A stretch of DNA of 64,000 nucleotides from Rhyacichthys aspro (lineage: Eukaryota; Chordata; Actinopteri; Gobiiformes; Rhyacichthyidae): positions 33,637,438-33,701,437 of the forward strand of contig CM072159.1 of the NCBI GenBank assembly GCA_036850595.1, read 5' to 3'. Shown in pieces: positions 45,950 through 59,200 of this stretch. Numbering within the stretch: the stretch's first letter is position 1; each line of letters opens with the position of its first letter. A program made the position numbers and the translations under genes. The notes beneath the pieces were generated by a model. It was not told the DNA's origin. It saw only the letters and a program-made list of their open reading frames with translations, and ran no database searches.

Positions 45950-47810
45950 GTTCAGATTGGTCTTGGTCTGAGTGGATGGAGTGTGTGTGTGTGTGGTCTT
46001 CTTTTATTCGAGGGACACTCCCAGGGACATTCCTGCTTCATTCACACATCCTTCAGTGGACAATGAGGCGAGGACATGTGACTGTCACACCAGAGAAATT
46101 AATCAAATCTTTGACTGACATTTGATGAACCAACTGCTCATTAACGTTTGGTGCCACTGCCAAAGTTTGACAGAATGTTCGTGACATTGTTCTCTTCTTT
46201 TGTTTAGTTTTTATGGTGAACCTGTGGCTTCAAGGAGTGTTTTCTGCTAAATGTGTTCATTCAAAAGTGTCTGATCCATGCCTTACATTTCTACACTTTC
46301 ACCTGTGAGTTTATATAAAAATCTACATATTTGACAAGTTTTAAAGCTGATTAAAGCCTCAGAAAGAAACTATGGTATATTTTGAGAAAACTTTGATAAT
46401 TTCACTGAGAATCAGATTTATTTATTTTTTGCCACAAAACAATGACATTTGTCTAAAACAATAAGTTCAGAGATTTAGGCTGAATATTTGCAAAAAAAAT
46501 AGACTTTTGATGAACCACTGAACTGTAGAGAAATGTTGAACTGTTTCAAAGACATTGATGAAACTAGCCTCTATGAGCCCTTGTTGCAGGCGTGTAGTTA
46601 AAGCCTGATCCCACTGAAACGTGACATCATTTGGAACTCACGGCTATAAAAAGTCATCTACAGAACATTGTGTTATTATCTTCAAATGAACAAACTGTCC
46701 TGATGACACCTGGAACAAGAACAAGGGCCACGCCACAAATCACAGATTAATGACCATTTGCTTAAAACATTCTTATTACATAACTAAACAAATAAAAGAC
46801 ATTGTGTTTGTTTATTGGCCTGGCATAGTTCAAACTGATAACTAATAGTTTATAATGACTGTTGAATGAAAGCCAGAACCACTCAGCAACATTTAATGTT
46901 TGGTTGTTGAAACTGCAAAACAGAAACAACAAATCAGGTTTGGTACCATCTGGTTCACAAAAGTCAATTCAAACTATTTTTTATTTTTTTGGTGTGTAAT
47001 TGCTCACAAAAAGTTTTGATTTATTTATTGTAAAGCACTTTATATCAAATTAAAAAGTAAATATTTTTATTTTATTTTAGAAAGTCATGTACGTCCAGAT
47101 CACAGAGGAAGTACAGATGCAGTAATGATCAGTGGAGTTATGCATTTTCTAATAAAAAAAGACACTTTCCAATCAGAAAACAGATTAGTGCAGTGCTCCT
47201 AATCTGATCAAGTTTTAGTCGGATTTGAACAGGTTTTAGTTGGATTTTAAAAGGTTTTAATTGCATTTGAGTGGGTTTAGAACAGATTTGGAGAGTTTTA
47301 GTTCAGGGTAAATCTTATACCCTAAATACATTTGAACATCGTTAAATCTACATTATATAAACTGTAGGAACAAGTGGCTCTTCTTTAGTGGATCTCAGTT
47401 TTCTTAAATGAACTGAGTCTTGTGGATGAAGTTGTTTTTAGTTTGGTTCCACAGCTGCAGGTAAAGCTTTGTTACGACTTGTTTTTAACCGAGTGAACGG
47501 TGGATTTCTTTAGAGAACGCTGGAGGATAAACGGAGGAAGGAGCAGAGGCTTCAGGATTCAGGAGATCTGAGCAGCTTCTGCTGGATTTGAAAATAATAA
47601 TAATAATAAATAATATTAAAACATTTTATTTATATTGTGCTTTCAAGACATTCAAAGATAGAGTGTAAAACAATAAAATACAGAAACAAAGCAAAGCAAT
47701 TAAAGAAACATCAGAACAAGATTAAAATTAGACAAAATTACACAGATGGTGTTAAAGAGATTTATTCAAGGTGTGTGTCTGTTACATCTGGATTAAAACT
47801 AACTAAGTCT
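45950..47810. other. Intergenic region, no gene seen
   Basis: AT-rich sequence with a short ggatttgaacaggttttag-type repeat at 47205-47290 and an (aat)n tract near 47598. I found no exon with recognisable protein on either strand. Confidence 0.5.
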
Positions 47811-47816
47811 CAGAGG

Positions 47817-47952
47817 ATCTGTGAAGGTCTCAGAGGATCTGTGAAGGTCTCAGAGGATCTGTGAAGGATCTGTTAAGGTCTCAGAGGATCTGTGAAGGAT
47901 CTGTGAAGGTCTCAGAGGATCTGTGAAGGATCTGTGAAGGATCTGTGAAGGT
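47817..47952. repeat. Short tandem repeat (ctcagaggatctgtgaaggt)
   Basis: About seven imperfect units of 10-20 bp. Confidence 0.85.
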
Positions 47953-48246
47953 CTCAAATGTAAAGGAGTAAACACATGGCACAGGCCTGAGTCTCTTCAT
48001 GATGTGTAATTTTCTCGTAGACTTTGAGAGAAATGTCAGGAGGATAACCCCAGACTGGTCTGTGTTCTGTGGCTCCTCCATCACACGCTGCAGAAGGTCA
48101 GGTCTCTGAGGTTTTCCTGGAAAAGGCTGGTGTGACTCTGGAGGCTGTCACTGCAACTGTTCTCAATGAAAACAACAGGAACAGAACCATTCACTCAGAA
48201 CATCAATGGAACAACATCATCGACTGTAAAAACACGGAAATGGAGC

Positions 48247-48311
48247 CTATTTATATATGTATATATATACATATATATATATATATAAATATATATACAT
48301 ATATGTATATA

Positions 48312-48366
<55 letters not shown>

Positions 48367-48388
48367 GTGTATATATGTATATATATTA
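48247..48388. repeat. TA-rich microsatellite
   Basis: Alternating TA with occasional tg and ca interruptions, merging into the 14-bp array that follows. Confidence 0.9.
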
Positions 48389-49466
48389 GTGAAAGAGAAC
48401 ATCAGTGAAAGAACATCAGTGAAAGAGAACGTCAGTGAAAGAACGTCAGTAAGAGAACGTCAGTAAGAGAACGTCAGTAAGAGAACATCAGTGAAAGAAC
48501 ATCAGTAAGAGAACGTCAGTAAGAGAACATCAGTGAAAGAACGTCAGTAAGAGAACATCAGTAAGAGAACATCAGTAAGAGAACATCAGTAAGAGAACAT
48601 CAGTAAGAGAACATCAGTAAGAGAACATCAGTGAAAGAACATCAGTAAAAGAACATCAGTGAAAGAACATCAGTGAAAGAACATCAATGAAAGAGAACGT
48701 CAGTGAAAGAACGTCCGTAAGAGAACATCAGTAAGAGAACATCAGTGAAAGAACATCAGTAAGAGAACGTCAGTAAGAGAACATCAGTAAAAGAACATCA
48801 GTGAAAGAACATCAGTGAAAGAACATCAGTAAGAGAACGTCAGTAAGAGAACATCAGTGAAAGAACATCAGTGAAAGAACATCAGTAAGAGAACATCAGT
48901 GAAAGAACATTAGAAAGAGAACGTCCGTAAGAGAACATCAGTGAAAGAACATCAGTAAGAGAACATCAGTGAAAGAACATCAGTGAAAGAACATCAGTAA
49001 GAGAACGTCAGTAAGAGAACATCAGTGAAAGAACATCACTAAGAGAACGTCAGTGAAAGAACATCACTATGAGAACATCAGTGAAAGAACATCACTAAGA
49101 GAACATCATTAAGAGAACGTCAGTGAAAGAACATCAGTGAAAGAACATCACTAAGAGAACGTCCGTAAGAGAACGTCAGTGAGAGAACATCAGTGAAAGA
49201 ACATCAGTGAAAGAACATCAGTAAGAGAACGTCAGTAAGAGAACATCAGTGAGAGAACGTCAGTAAGAGAACATCAGTGAAAGAACATCAGTGAAAGAAC
49301 ATCAGTGAAAGAACATCAGTAAGAGAACATCAGTGAGAGAACGTCAGTAAGAGAACGTCAGTGAAAGAACATCAGTAAGAGAACGTCAGTAAGAGAACAT
49401 CAGTGAGAGAACGTCAGTAAGAGAACGTCAGTGAGAGAACGTCAGTAAGAGAACGTCAGTGAAAGG
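48389..49466. repeat. 1.1-kb array (gaacatcagtgaaa/gaacgtcagtaaga)
   Basis: Two alternating 13-14-bp unit types in irregular order, about 75 units. Frequent TAA and TGA in the units keep frames short. Confidence 0.92.
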
Positions 49467-49584
49467 CCAGAGCCCGAGGCGTTGTTCCGAGGTCAGTGTG
49501 GATCACGTTGAGACTGAGCCTCGTGAAGCAGACTCACGTTTGGAACAGACTCTGCTCAAAATAGAATATAATAAAAGTCATTTA

Positions 49585-50310
49585 TCTAGAGGTTTTAGAT
49601 GGATTTGAACAGGTTTTAGATGGATTTGAACAGGTTTTAAATGGATTTAAATAGGTTTCAGATGGATTTGAACAGGTTTTAGATGGATTTGAAGAGGTTT
49701 TAGATGGATTTAAACAGGTTTCAGATGGATTTGAAGAGGTTTTAGATGGATTTAAACAGGTTTCAGATGGATTTGAACAGGTTTTAGATGGATTTAAACA
49801 GGTTTCAGATGGATTTGAACAGGTTTTAGATTAATTTTAACAGGTTATAGTTGGATTTGAACAGGTTTCATTTGGATTTGAGCAGGTCTGAGTTGGATCT
49901 AACCATGTTTTAGTTGGATTTTAATTTAATTTGAATAGTTTTTATTTAAATCCAAAAAGTTTTAGTTGGACTTGAACAGGTTTTGTTTGAACAGGCTCAA
50001 GTTAAACTTGAAGATGTTTTATTTGGGCTTGAACAGGTTTTAGATGGATTTGAACAGGTTTGAGTTGGATCTAACCAGATTTTATTTGGACTTTAATAGG
50101 TTTGAATTAACACCAAAAAAGTCCCATTTGGACTTGAACTGGTTTTGTTTGTATTTAAACAGGCTCTAGTTAAATGTGAATGTTTCATTTGAATTTAATG
50201 GGTTTTACTTGGATTTAGTTGGACTTGAACATGTTTTGGATCAGATACAAGTTTTAGATGGATTTGAATTGGTTTTGTTGTATTTCAACAGGTTTAAGCT
50301 GGATTTAAAG
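49585..50310. repeat. Degenerate 20-21-bp array (ggttttagatggatttgaaca)
   Basis: Regular at the left end and decaying to the right. The unit resembles the lectin-intron minisatellite at 9368-9825, which points to a dispersed repeat family. Confidence 0.8.
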
Positions 50311-50396
50311 AGGATTTAAAGAGATATTTGGACATACTACACAAATCGACTTCAAACTGAGCAGAAGTCTATTCAGGAACAGAAAACCTTGGACAC

Positions 50397-50862
50397 TAGC
50401 TGCGTTTCCATTGATCGTCAAATTGTGCAAATTGGATTTGTGAATGTAAATTTGCCAAATGGAAACACAACAATTTCGAAAAACTCGCATTTATCGGAAA
50501 CAAGTTTTTGTGCTTAGATGAGGTAGTTTTTCAGGCGAATTGAAATTGGTATATTTAGAAACACTTTTATTGAATGAAACGAGTCACGTGATCAACAACC
50601 GGAGACTACTCAAGTTGACAGGAAGTAGTAAAAGCCACACACACACCTGAGGACGGTCGTGTTACTCACTCCAAATGTCTCTGCTTCTACAAAGTGACGT
50701 TTACATCCGTCGCCATGTTTTTGAATGACTTATGACACGAATACGTTTGTTTTTATTCTATGTATGATTTAATGGAAACACTGTGATTGCGAAATTGTGT
50801 TTTTTCGACATTTCTAGAATATCAATAAAATTTTGCGCATATGTGTAATGGAAACGCAGCTA
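50397..50862. mobile_element. 466-bp MITE with 16-bp terminal inverted repeats
   Basis: The left end TAGCTGCGTTTCCATT (50397-50412) and the right end AATGGAAACGCAGCTA (50847-50862) are perfect inverted repeats. No transposase frame lies inside. If the outer TA pairs are the target duplication, the TIR proper is GCTGCGTTTCCATT. It lies within a dispersed repeat: the flanks attcaggaacagaaaacctt and aaaaaggag are close together at 60581-60610, where there is no insertion. Confidence 0.75.
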
Positions 50863-50874
50863 ATCACATGCTCC

Positions 50875-51245
50875 AAAAAGGAGAGCTCCCATTGGTCGAC
50901 ACTTGTCACATGACGTTCCAGGAAGTTTAATAGCTGCAGATAAAGTGTATTTTCAGCTGAATATGTCTTTTAACAGAGAAACAGCTGAAAAAAGAAAAGC
51001 ATCAACAGAGAAAAGGGAGGCAACGTAAAACACAGATAAATACTGTCAATTCAATCACGTAATGTTTAACGAGGAGGAGATAATTGTCGTCCTGACGCTG
51101 AAGTCACAGCTAAGCTAACGCTAAACTCTAAACTTCAGTTTGGTCAAATGGATTAGTATTTTGTTTTATTTTTTAATAAAAGAGAAGCAGGAGAGGTCCC
51201 TAGACTGATTTTGGAGGAGAGTCTGAGACAGGGACAAGAAAAGAA
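50875..51245 (+). repeat. Dispersed repeat, copy 1
   Basis: Starts aaaaaggagagctcccattg and ends near gacagggacaagaaaagaa. It is almost identical to 60605-60991 in prl2 intron 4, and a decayed partial copy lies at 61724-61865. It looks like an old interspersed element; its class was not recognised. Confidence 0.75.
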
Positions 51246-52605
51246 AACCAGGGACTGGAGCTTTGAGAAGGAAAGATTATTTTGTTTAGATGTGTTTCAC
51301 TTTTAATTTGTAAAAGTCCTTTGTATTTCTGTCTGTAAAGTGCAGTATAAATAATGAGTGTTGTCATGAGTGTCTCTGATAATGATGTCCTCCTCGTCTT
51401 TTCCCTGAAGCTGCTCCAGAATCAGATCCTGGCCACGTTAAAGTGACGTCTGACTCTGGGCCATCAGGTCTCCCTCGTCCCCTCGTCCCCTCGTCCCCAG
51501 ACTAGAGATGGTCTCCGTGGTCCTCGTGGTCCTGTATTAACAGCAGTGATGTCACATGTTTTTTTTCCTGGAGCTGGAGCCGAACCCTCGTCTGAGTCAC
51601 ATTCACCTCATCATTTCCACAGAAACACTCCGGACGCAGTTCGTGGAGACACTCAGGACACATTCTTCAGCCTCTTCAGACTAAACGGCCTCCGCTCAAT
51701 TCTGTACATTTAATTAAAGCACCGTCCTCCTGAAAAACACACGTGTAGAGCTCCTCAATTCAAACCTTATTAAAATCCAAGAGATATCGCTCAGCTTGAA
51801 GTAATAAGAGGTACGTTTATGCAAAAGAAACTGGGGTAATACGAATTAAATATCAACAATGAGCAAACCTACTTTAGAGGGATTCAATTTGGAACAAGTG
51901 AGTGAAGTAACAATACAAGCAAAACAAATTGTATTTTATATTTTATTTACCATTTGGTCTGAAGCAGATCTTTATGTGAACGCTCCGTGGTCTTTGGTCT
52001 CGGTCCAAACTGATCCAGGGTCAGGTTCGTTTGTAAAAAAAAGAGTTTGGAGTCTTTAGTCCAAGTACAGGAAGTAACGGCCGATTAAACACATGAAGAA
52101 GAGAGAAAAAGAATAAGGAATTACAGTCCCTGAATGCACCTTGTAACTCATTTACTATATAATTAAACCAGGGCTGACTCTGGTTGGTCCTGGGGCCACA
52201 TCCAGCCCAGTCTGATCTGAAGTGGGCCGCACCAGGAACATAAAACAATAATAACACAATAATAACACAATAATGACTCACCTTCCTTTGTTTTAGAGCA
52301 AAGTACAGTTACATGATAAAGACTCATCAGTGAGTCGCAGGGTTAACACTTAGAGACACTGACAACCATTCACTCTCTCATTCATCCACCAGGGGCACTG
52401 TAGAGTTGACCTGTGCAGGTGTTTGGACGGAGGGAGGACCTGGACCCGGAGAAGCAGGAGCTAACTCTGCTATCGTGCTAATGTTATTATATTTGATTAA
52501 AATACTCATCTTTATAAAATGAAACAGTCCAAGATAAAACTGTCATTCATTCACATCCTTCATTCATTTTTATCAAATCTCTGACATTACACTGTATCCC
52601 ACCTT
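51246..52605. other. Intergenic region upstream of prl2, no gene seen
   Basis: No coding exon was recognised. The distal prl2 promoter may lie here, but I see no site specific enough to report. Confidence 0.5.
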
Positions 52606-52609
52606 TCCT

Positions 52610-53145
52610 CTCTCCTCCCTCCTACCTCCTCACTCCTTCCCTCCTCCTCTCCCCCTCTCCTAGCTCCCGTCGGTTCCTCCCTCCTAGCTCCTAGCTCCTT
52701 CCCTCCCGTCGGTTGCTCTCTCCTCCCTCCTAGCTCCTTCCCTCCCGTCGGTTCCTCTCTCCTAGCTCCTTCCCTCCCGTCGGTTCCTCTCTCCTAGCTC
52801 CTAGCTCCTTCCCTCCCGTCGGTTCCTCTCTCCTAGCTCCTAGCTCCTTCCCTCCCGTCGGTTGCTCTCTCCTCCCTCCTAGCTCCTTCCCTACCGTCGG
52901 TTCCTCTCTCCTAGCTCCTTCCCTACCGTCGGTTCCTCTCTCCTCCCTCCTAGCTCCTTCCCTACCGTCGGTTCCTCTCTCCTAGCTCCTAGCTCCTTCC
53001 CTCCCGTCGATTCCTCTCTCCTCCCTCCTAGCTCCTTCCCTCCCGTCGGTTGCTCTCTCCTCCCTCCTAGCTCCTTCCCTCCCGTCGGTTCCTCTCTCCT
53101 AGCTCCTAGCTCCTTCCCTCCCGTCGGTTCCTCTCTGATCTAAAG
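52610..53145. repeat. Homopyrimidine minisatellite just upstream of prl2
   Basis: Units built from tagctccttccctcccgtcg and gttcctctctcc, about 95 percent pyrimidine on the plus strand. The array ends about 125 bp before the prl2 start codon, so it occupies the proximal promoter region. Confidence 0.9.
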
Positions 53146-53171
53146 TTGACAGCGAGGGGCGGTCGTTCTTC

Positions 53172-53179
53172 TACAAAAG
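53172..53179 (+). promoter_or_regulatory. Possible TATA-like element of prl2
   Basis: TACAAAAG lies 97 bp upstream of the ATG at 53269. It is a weak match to TATAAAAG. A partly similar taaaag lies at 53222. Confidence 0.25.
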
Positions 53180-53268
53180 CCGTGTTCCTCCCTCCTCTCC
53201 TACCTCCTCCCTCCTAGCTCCTAAAAGCCGTGTTTTGTTGAGTCCGAGCCGTGGTTCAGACGTGAACG

Positions 53269-56200
53269 ATGCTCAGGAGCAGATCAGGTAAAGACAACTT
53301 TATTCACTTTTACATTTATTTATCACCAAATGCTTTTATATTTCACAACAGACTTTTGTTCAGATTAGTTCAATAATCCAGTCTAAGTTTGTTGTGTTTG
53401 TTCAAATTATTATAAATCTGTAAAATATTCCTATTTTTGCACTGATGTGACGTGTTCTGGTTGAATACTTAAAGACTAAGTGAATGTATTTGTTAAACAA
53501 GGCAGACTTTATCTTTAAAAGAAGGTTTACATCAAGAATAATTCTATAATTTGATTGAAATAATGTGTGATGCAGTGTATTTTCAGTTTGACTCACTTCA
53601 TGGTCGTGTTGTTTCACAAGATACTTATGACTCATGATGCAATAGGTTTTGGCCTTAAATAATAAAATAAGGACATGTAATAATGACTCATTCATTTTAA
53701 ACAGTCGTATGCTTTAAAATGAGGTGGATTCATTCTGTTTTGTGTCTGAATCAAATAAAAGCAAAACCCAATCTAAACGAACAAAGGGGGTAGATTAGAA
53801 TAAGAACATGTTCCATATTGAGGATTGTCATGTTTGAAATGTTACTGAACAGTTCACGGATGATTCATTGGTTCAGCATTTACAACGTTCAGAGTAAAAT
53901 ATAAAAGAGTTTTCTTAGTGGCATTTTTTACAGAGTTATTACAAATAAACATCACATTTATGATTCAGAAGACAGTTCTGTGGGGCGCCTTCATGTTTTA
54001 GAGCAGATACGACTTACCTGCGCGACCCGGGTTCAATTCCAGCTGTTCTCTTACTGTTGTGTTTACTGTCGAGCATCGCAAAAAGGAAAAGAAAATAAAT
54101 ACATTTTGTTTTCAGAGCCACTGAAATGAGCATCAAACTCAGACACATTTTATCATCATTAAACTTTATCAGATCATCATGACTCAGTTTATCCTGACGT
54201 CCATAAATATGGTTATTATCACCTGAACAGTAAAGAAGTAATATGAAAAGTTTGTTTTTACAGAAGGAGGGAATCACCTTCATCTCTCCTCCTCATCCTC
54301 TTCTTTAAACCAAACATGTCTCCTTCACTACCTCCTTGAACCTCCTCTTTTCTCTTCTTCTCCTTCGTCTGAACCATCTCTGACTTCATCTTCATCTCTG
54401 CTTCCTCGGACTCTTCCTCGGACTCTTCCTCAGACTCTTCCTCGACTCTTCCTCGGACTCTTCCTCGGACTCTTCCTCGACTCTTCCTCGGACTCTTCCT
54501 CGGACTCTTCCTCGGACTCTTCCTCGACTCTTCCTCGGACTCTTCCTCAGACTCTTCCTCAGAGCCTTGTCTCTAAGCCATTCAACAGCTGCTCACCTCT
54601 TTTCCACATTATTTTATCGTACTATTTAACAGTTTCTGAACTAAAGGGACATTTGTCAGATCAGTTCAGTGCTTCATCAGAACTGTTCAGGTTTGTCTCT
54701 CAAAAACGATCCTTCAAAATATTAGGTTTTGTTGAGCCTCACTGGAAAATATGACACACTGTTTGTTTTAGTCACACTCCATTCGCTGTCGTCCTGGTGC
54801 TGCGTTCGCTGTCCTCCTGGTGCTGCGTTCGCTGTCCTCCTGGTGCTGCGTTCGCTGTCGTCCTGGTGCTGCGTTCGCTGTCGTCCTGGTGCTGCGTTCG
54901 CTGTCGTCCTGGTGCTGCGTTCGCTGTCCTCCTGGTGCTGCGTTCGCTGTCGTCCTGGTGCTGCGTTCGCTGTCGTCCTGGTGCTGCGTTCGCTGTCGTC
55001 CTGGGCTGCGCGCCCCTGGTGCTGCGCGCTCCTTCGCTTCTGGTGCTGCGTTCGCTGTCTGGTGGGCTGCGTTCGCTGTCCTCCTGGTGCTGCGTTCGCT
55101 GTCCTCCTGGTGCTGCGTTCGCTGTCCTCCTGGTGCTGCTGCGTTCGCTGTCGTCCTGAGCGCTGCGTCGTCCTGGTGCTGCGTCGCTGTCGTCCTGGTG
55201 CTGCGTTCGCTGTCGTCCTGGTGCTGCGTTCGCTGTCGTCCTGGTGCTGCGTTCGCTGTCCTCCTGGTGCTGCGTTCGCTGTCGTCCTGGTGCTGCGTTC
55301 GCTGTCCTCCTGGTGCTGCGTTCGCTGTCCTCCTGACGCTGCGTTCACTGTCCTCCTGGTGCTGCGTTCGCTGTCCTCCTGACGCTGCGTTCACTGTCCT
55401 CCTGGTGCTGCGTTCGCTGTCGTCCTGACGCTGCGTTCGCTGTCGTCCTGACGCTGCGTTCGCTGTCGTCCTGACGCTGCGTTCGCTGTCCTCCTGGTGC
55501 TGCGTTCGCTGTCCTCCTGACGCTGCGTTCGCTGTCCTCCTGGTGCTGCGTTCACTGTCCTCCTGGCGATGCGTTCGCTGTCCTCCTGGCGCTGCGTTCG
55601 CTGTCCTCCTGGCGCTGCGTTCGCTGTCCTCCTGGTGCTGCGTTCGCTGTCGTCCTGACGCTGCGTTCACTGTCGTCCTGACGCTGCGTTCGCTGTCGTC
55701 CTGACGCTGCGTTCGCTGTCCTCCTGATGCTGCGTTCGCTGTCCTCCTGGCGATGCGTTCGCTGTCCTCCTGGCGCTGCGTTCGCTGTCCTCCTGACGAT
55801 GCGTTCACTGTCGAACTGGAGAAATACACTAATCAGACTGGAGCAGGGCCCATAGAGACATGTTAATATAAATGAATACAGACATGATTTAAATCACGCG
55901 CTTTAGTAAACAACAACTGCAGTAGGAGAGACAACTAAATGAAAAACAATGTCATCTGTGTTAAATGTTTTGAAACCGTTTTCCGTCCGTTCTCTCTTCT
56001 TCATGAGTTTGGGCTAAAGTCTGAACTGTCTCCAAACTCTGTTTCACAAACGAACCTGACCCTGGATCAGTTTGGTCCAGACTGAGACGCTCCAGAATCC
56101 AGAGCATAAACAAACTCCAGACGTGACTCAAGGCGAGAGGCTCAGAGAGAATCAGCAGTAAATCACTGATTGAGTTTTGTCAGATTCAAACAGTTACTAA

Positions 56201-59200
56201 ATTTGTAACAGATTTTTTGTTAAAAGAGAAGTTGTACAAAAGATTGACTTTTCCAGGTTTTGGGAAAGTGTTTTTGACTTTATTTATTTAAAAACATGAA
56301 GCTGCATCTTTTATAGAAACTGTATTTATTCAGTTTGGACTCAGTTCTGTTTCTGGTGATGTTCTGTGTTTATTGTTTTGTTTTGTGTGGATTTGAAACC
56401 CTGTAGTCGTTGGTTCTGACTCGGGGCCCCTCTGTTCCTCTCTGTCTCTGTTCAGTGAGTGTTCTGTGGCGGGGGTCTCTCTGTGCCTTGTTGTGGGTGG
56501 GCCTGACCCCGGTGGGAGCGGGGCCCATCTGCGGAGGGCGTCCGGCCGGGTGCCACGTCCCGTCTCTGGCCAACCTCTTCGACCGCGTCATCCAACACTC
56601 GGCCCGAATGCACGGCATCTCCAACGAGCTGCACGCCGAGCTGGTGAGTCCCCCCAGAGCATCCCCACAGCGCCCCCTGTAGGTCACAGCGCCCCCTCAG
56701 GTCACAGCGCCCCTGTAGGTCACAGCACCCCCTCAGGTCACAGCGCCCCCTCAGGTCACAGCGCCCCCTCAGGTCACAGCGCCCCCTCAGGTCACAGAGC
56801 CCCCGTAGGTCACAGTGCCCCCTGTAGGTCACAGCACCCCCTCAGTTCACAGAGCCCCCGTAGGTCACAGTGCCCCCTGTAGGTCACAGCACCCCCTCAG
56901 GACACAGAGCCCCCGTAGGTCACAGTGCCCCCTGCAGGTCACAGCGCCCTCTCAGGTCACAGCGCCCTCCTCAGGTCACAGCGTCCCCTGTAGGTCACAG
57001 CACCCTCTGCAGGTCACAGCGCCCCCTCAGGTCACAGCACCTCCTCAGGTCACAGCGCCCTCCTCAGGTCACAGCGCCCTCCTCAGGTCACAGCGCTCCC
57101 TGCAAGTCACAGAGACCCCTGTAGGACACAGCTCCCCCTGTAGGTCACAGCGCCCTCCTCAGGTCATAGCGCCCTCTGTAGGTCACAACACCCTCCTCAG
57201 GTCATAGCACCCTCCTCAGGTCACAGCACCCTCTGTAGGTCACAGCGCCCCCTCAGGTCATAGCGCCCTCTGTAGGTCACAGCGCCCTCTGTAGGTCACA
57301 ACACTCTCCTCAGGTCATAGCACCCTCCTCAGGTCACATCGCCCTCTGTAGGTCACAGCGCTCTCTGTAGGACACAGCGCCTTCCTCAGGTCACAGCGCC
57401 CTCTGTAGGTCACAGCGCCCTCCTCAGGTCACAGCGCCCTCTCAGGTCACAGAGCCCCCGTAGGTCACAGTGCCCCCTGCAGGTCACAGCGCCCTCTCAG
57501 GTCACAGCGCCCTCCTCAGGTCACAGCGTCCCCTGTAGGTCACAGCACCCTCTGCAGGTCACAGCGCCCCCTCAGGTCACAGCACCCCCTCAGGTCACAG
57601 CGCCCTCCTCAGGTCACAGCGCTCCCTGCAAGTCACAGAGACCCCTGTAGGACACAGCTCCCCCTGTAGGTCACAGCGCCCCCTGTAAGTCACAGCGCCC
57701 TCCTCAGGTCACAGCACCCTCTGTAGGTCATAGGTCACAGCGCCCCCTCAGGTCACAGCACCCTCCTCAGGTCATAGCGCCCTCTGTAGGTCACAACACC
57801 CTCCTCAGGTCATAGCACCCTCCTCAGGTCACAGCACCCTCCTCAGGTCACAGCGCGCTCCTCAGGTCACAGCGCCCTCCTCAGGTCACAGCGCCCTCCT
57901 CAGGTCACAGCGCCCTCCTCAGGTCACAGCACCCTCCTCAGGTCACGACGCCCACCTCAGGTCACAGCGCCCTCCTCAGGTCACAGCGCCCTCCTCAGGT
58001 CACAGCACCCTCCTCAGGTCACAGCGCCCTCCTCAGGTCACAGCACCCTCCTCAGGTCACGACGCCCACCTCAGGTCACAGCGCCCTCCTCAGGTCACAG
58101 CGCCCTCCTCAGGTCACAGCGCCCTCCTCAGGTCACAGCGCCCTCCTCAGGTCACAGCGCCCTCCTCAGGTCACAGCGCCCCCTGTAGGTCCCACTCTCC
58201 TCCAACAGCAGCAGTAACGTTTACTGCTTCTTTTCTCGTTGTAGACTGTAATGATCCTGTAATTATCTCTGTCTCATTAAACACTGAAGCATCACCAACA
58301 TTTATCCATGTTTCATTTGCTGCTGTTTCTCTATTTTTTAATCTTTTTTAAATATATTTCTTATTATTAGTATTATTAGTATTCTTAGTATTTGCGTTGC
58401 CTCGTCTCAGGGATGTGTCATGGTTGTCTTTACTCAGAGGTTATTTTATTTAAAGCACAAAGAAAAAGCATTAAACAGGTCAGAATGATGTTTATGAGTA
58501 ATATGTGTCGTGTGTCTGAAGCTCACTGCTGACATTTCTCTCTGAACTCGTGGCATTTGCGTTTCATTCTTGTGTGTTTTTATTTCCAGGAGCAGCACTT
58601 TGTTCCCAGCAGGAACTACATCGGTCGGGTCAGTCGTAACTGTCACACCTCGTCCATCCTCACCCCCAACGGCAAAGAGAACGCCCAGCGCATGGCGGTG
58701 AGTGTCCTGCCCCAGGGTCAGCTCTGGGGCTTTAGGAGGAGGGTATCACTCATGACGTGTATAAACCAGAGCAGCTGCAGGGCTAGGGCTGTTACTGATA
58801 TCTGTGATGGAGATGAAAAAATATTCATTATGAGTTTTAAAAAACACAATTATAAGGGATTCTAATAAAGTTAAAATAAAGGCAAAACAAAAAAAAATGT
58901 ATTTGTTATGAAGAAATTAACATGAAATCACAAATTTTTTGTAAAAAAAAAATAGCAGCTAATGATGAACTTTTATGTTATGCACAAAAAACAGAATATA
59001 AACAGCTAATAATATAATAATAAAACATGAAAACTACTGGCACTATTGTGAGAAAAATAATGATTTACTTCTATACTGTTCACTTTTAAAGGTTCAGCTC
59101 CTTTGAACTTGAAATGGCTGACTTCTGAATCATTTCTTAATAATAGCAGTGCCTCATTTTTCTTTACAAACTCAAACATTTATTGTATAAACTAAAATGC

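Noticed and set aside
47881..48466. Small frames near the TA repeat
   Set aside because: They derive from the ctcagaggatctgtgaaggt and TA repeats, with no exon signals.
54722..55829. Open frames of 200-350 codons on both strands
   Set aside because: The 23-bp minisatellite lacks stops in several frames. There is no leader, splice context or conserved domain.
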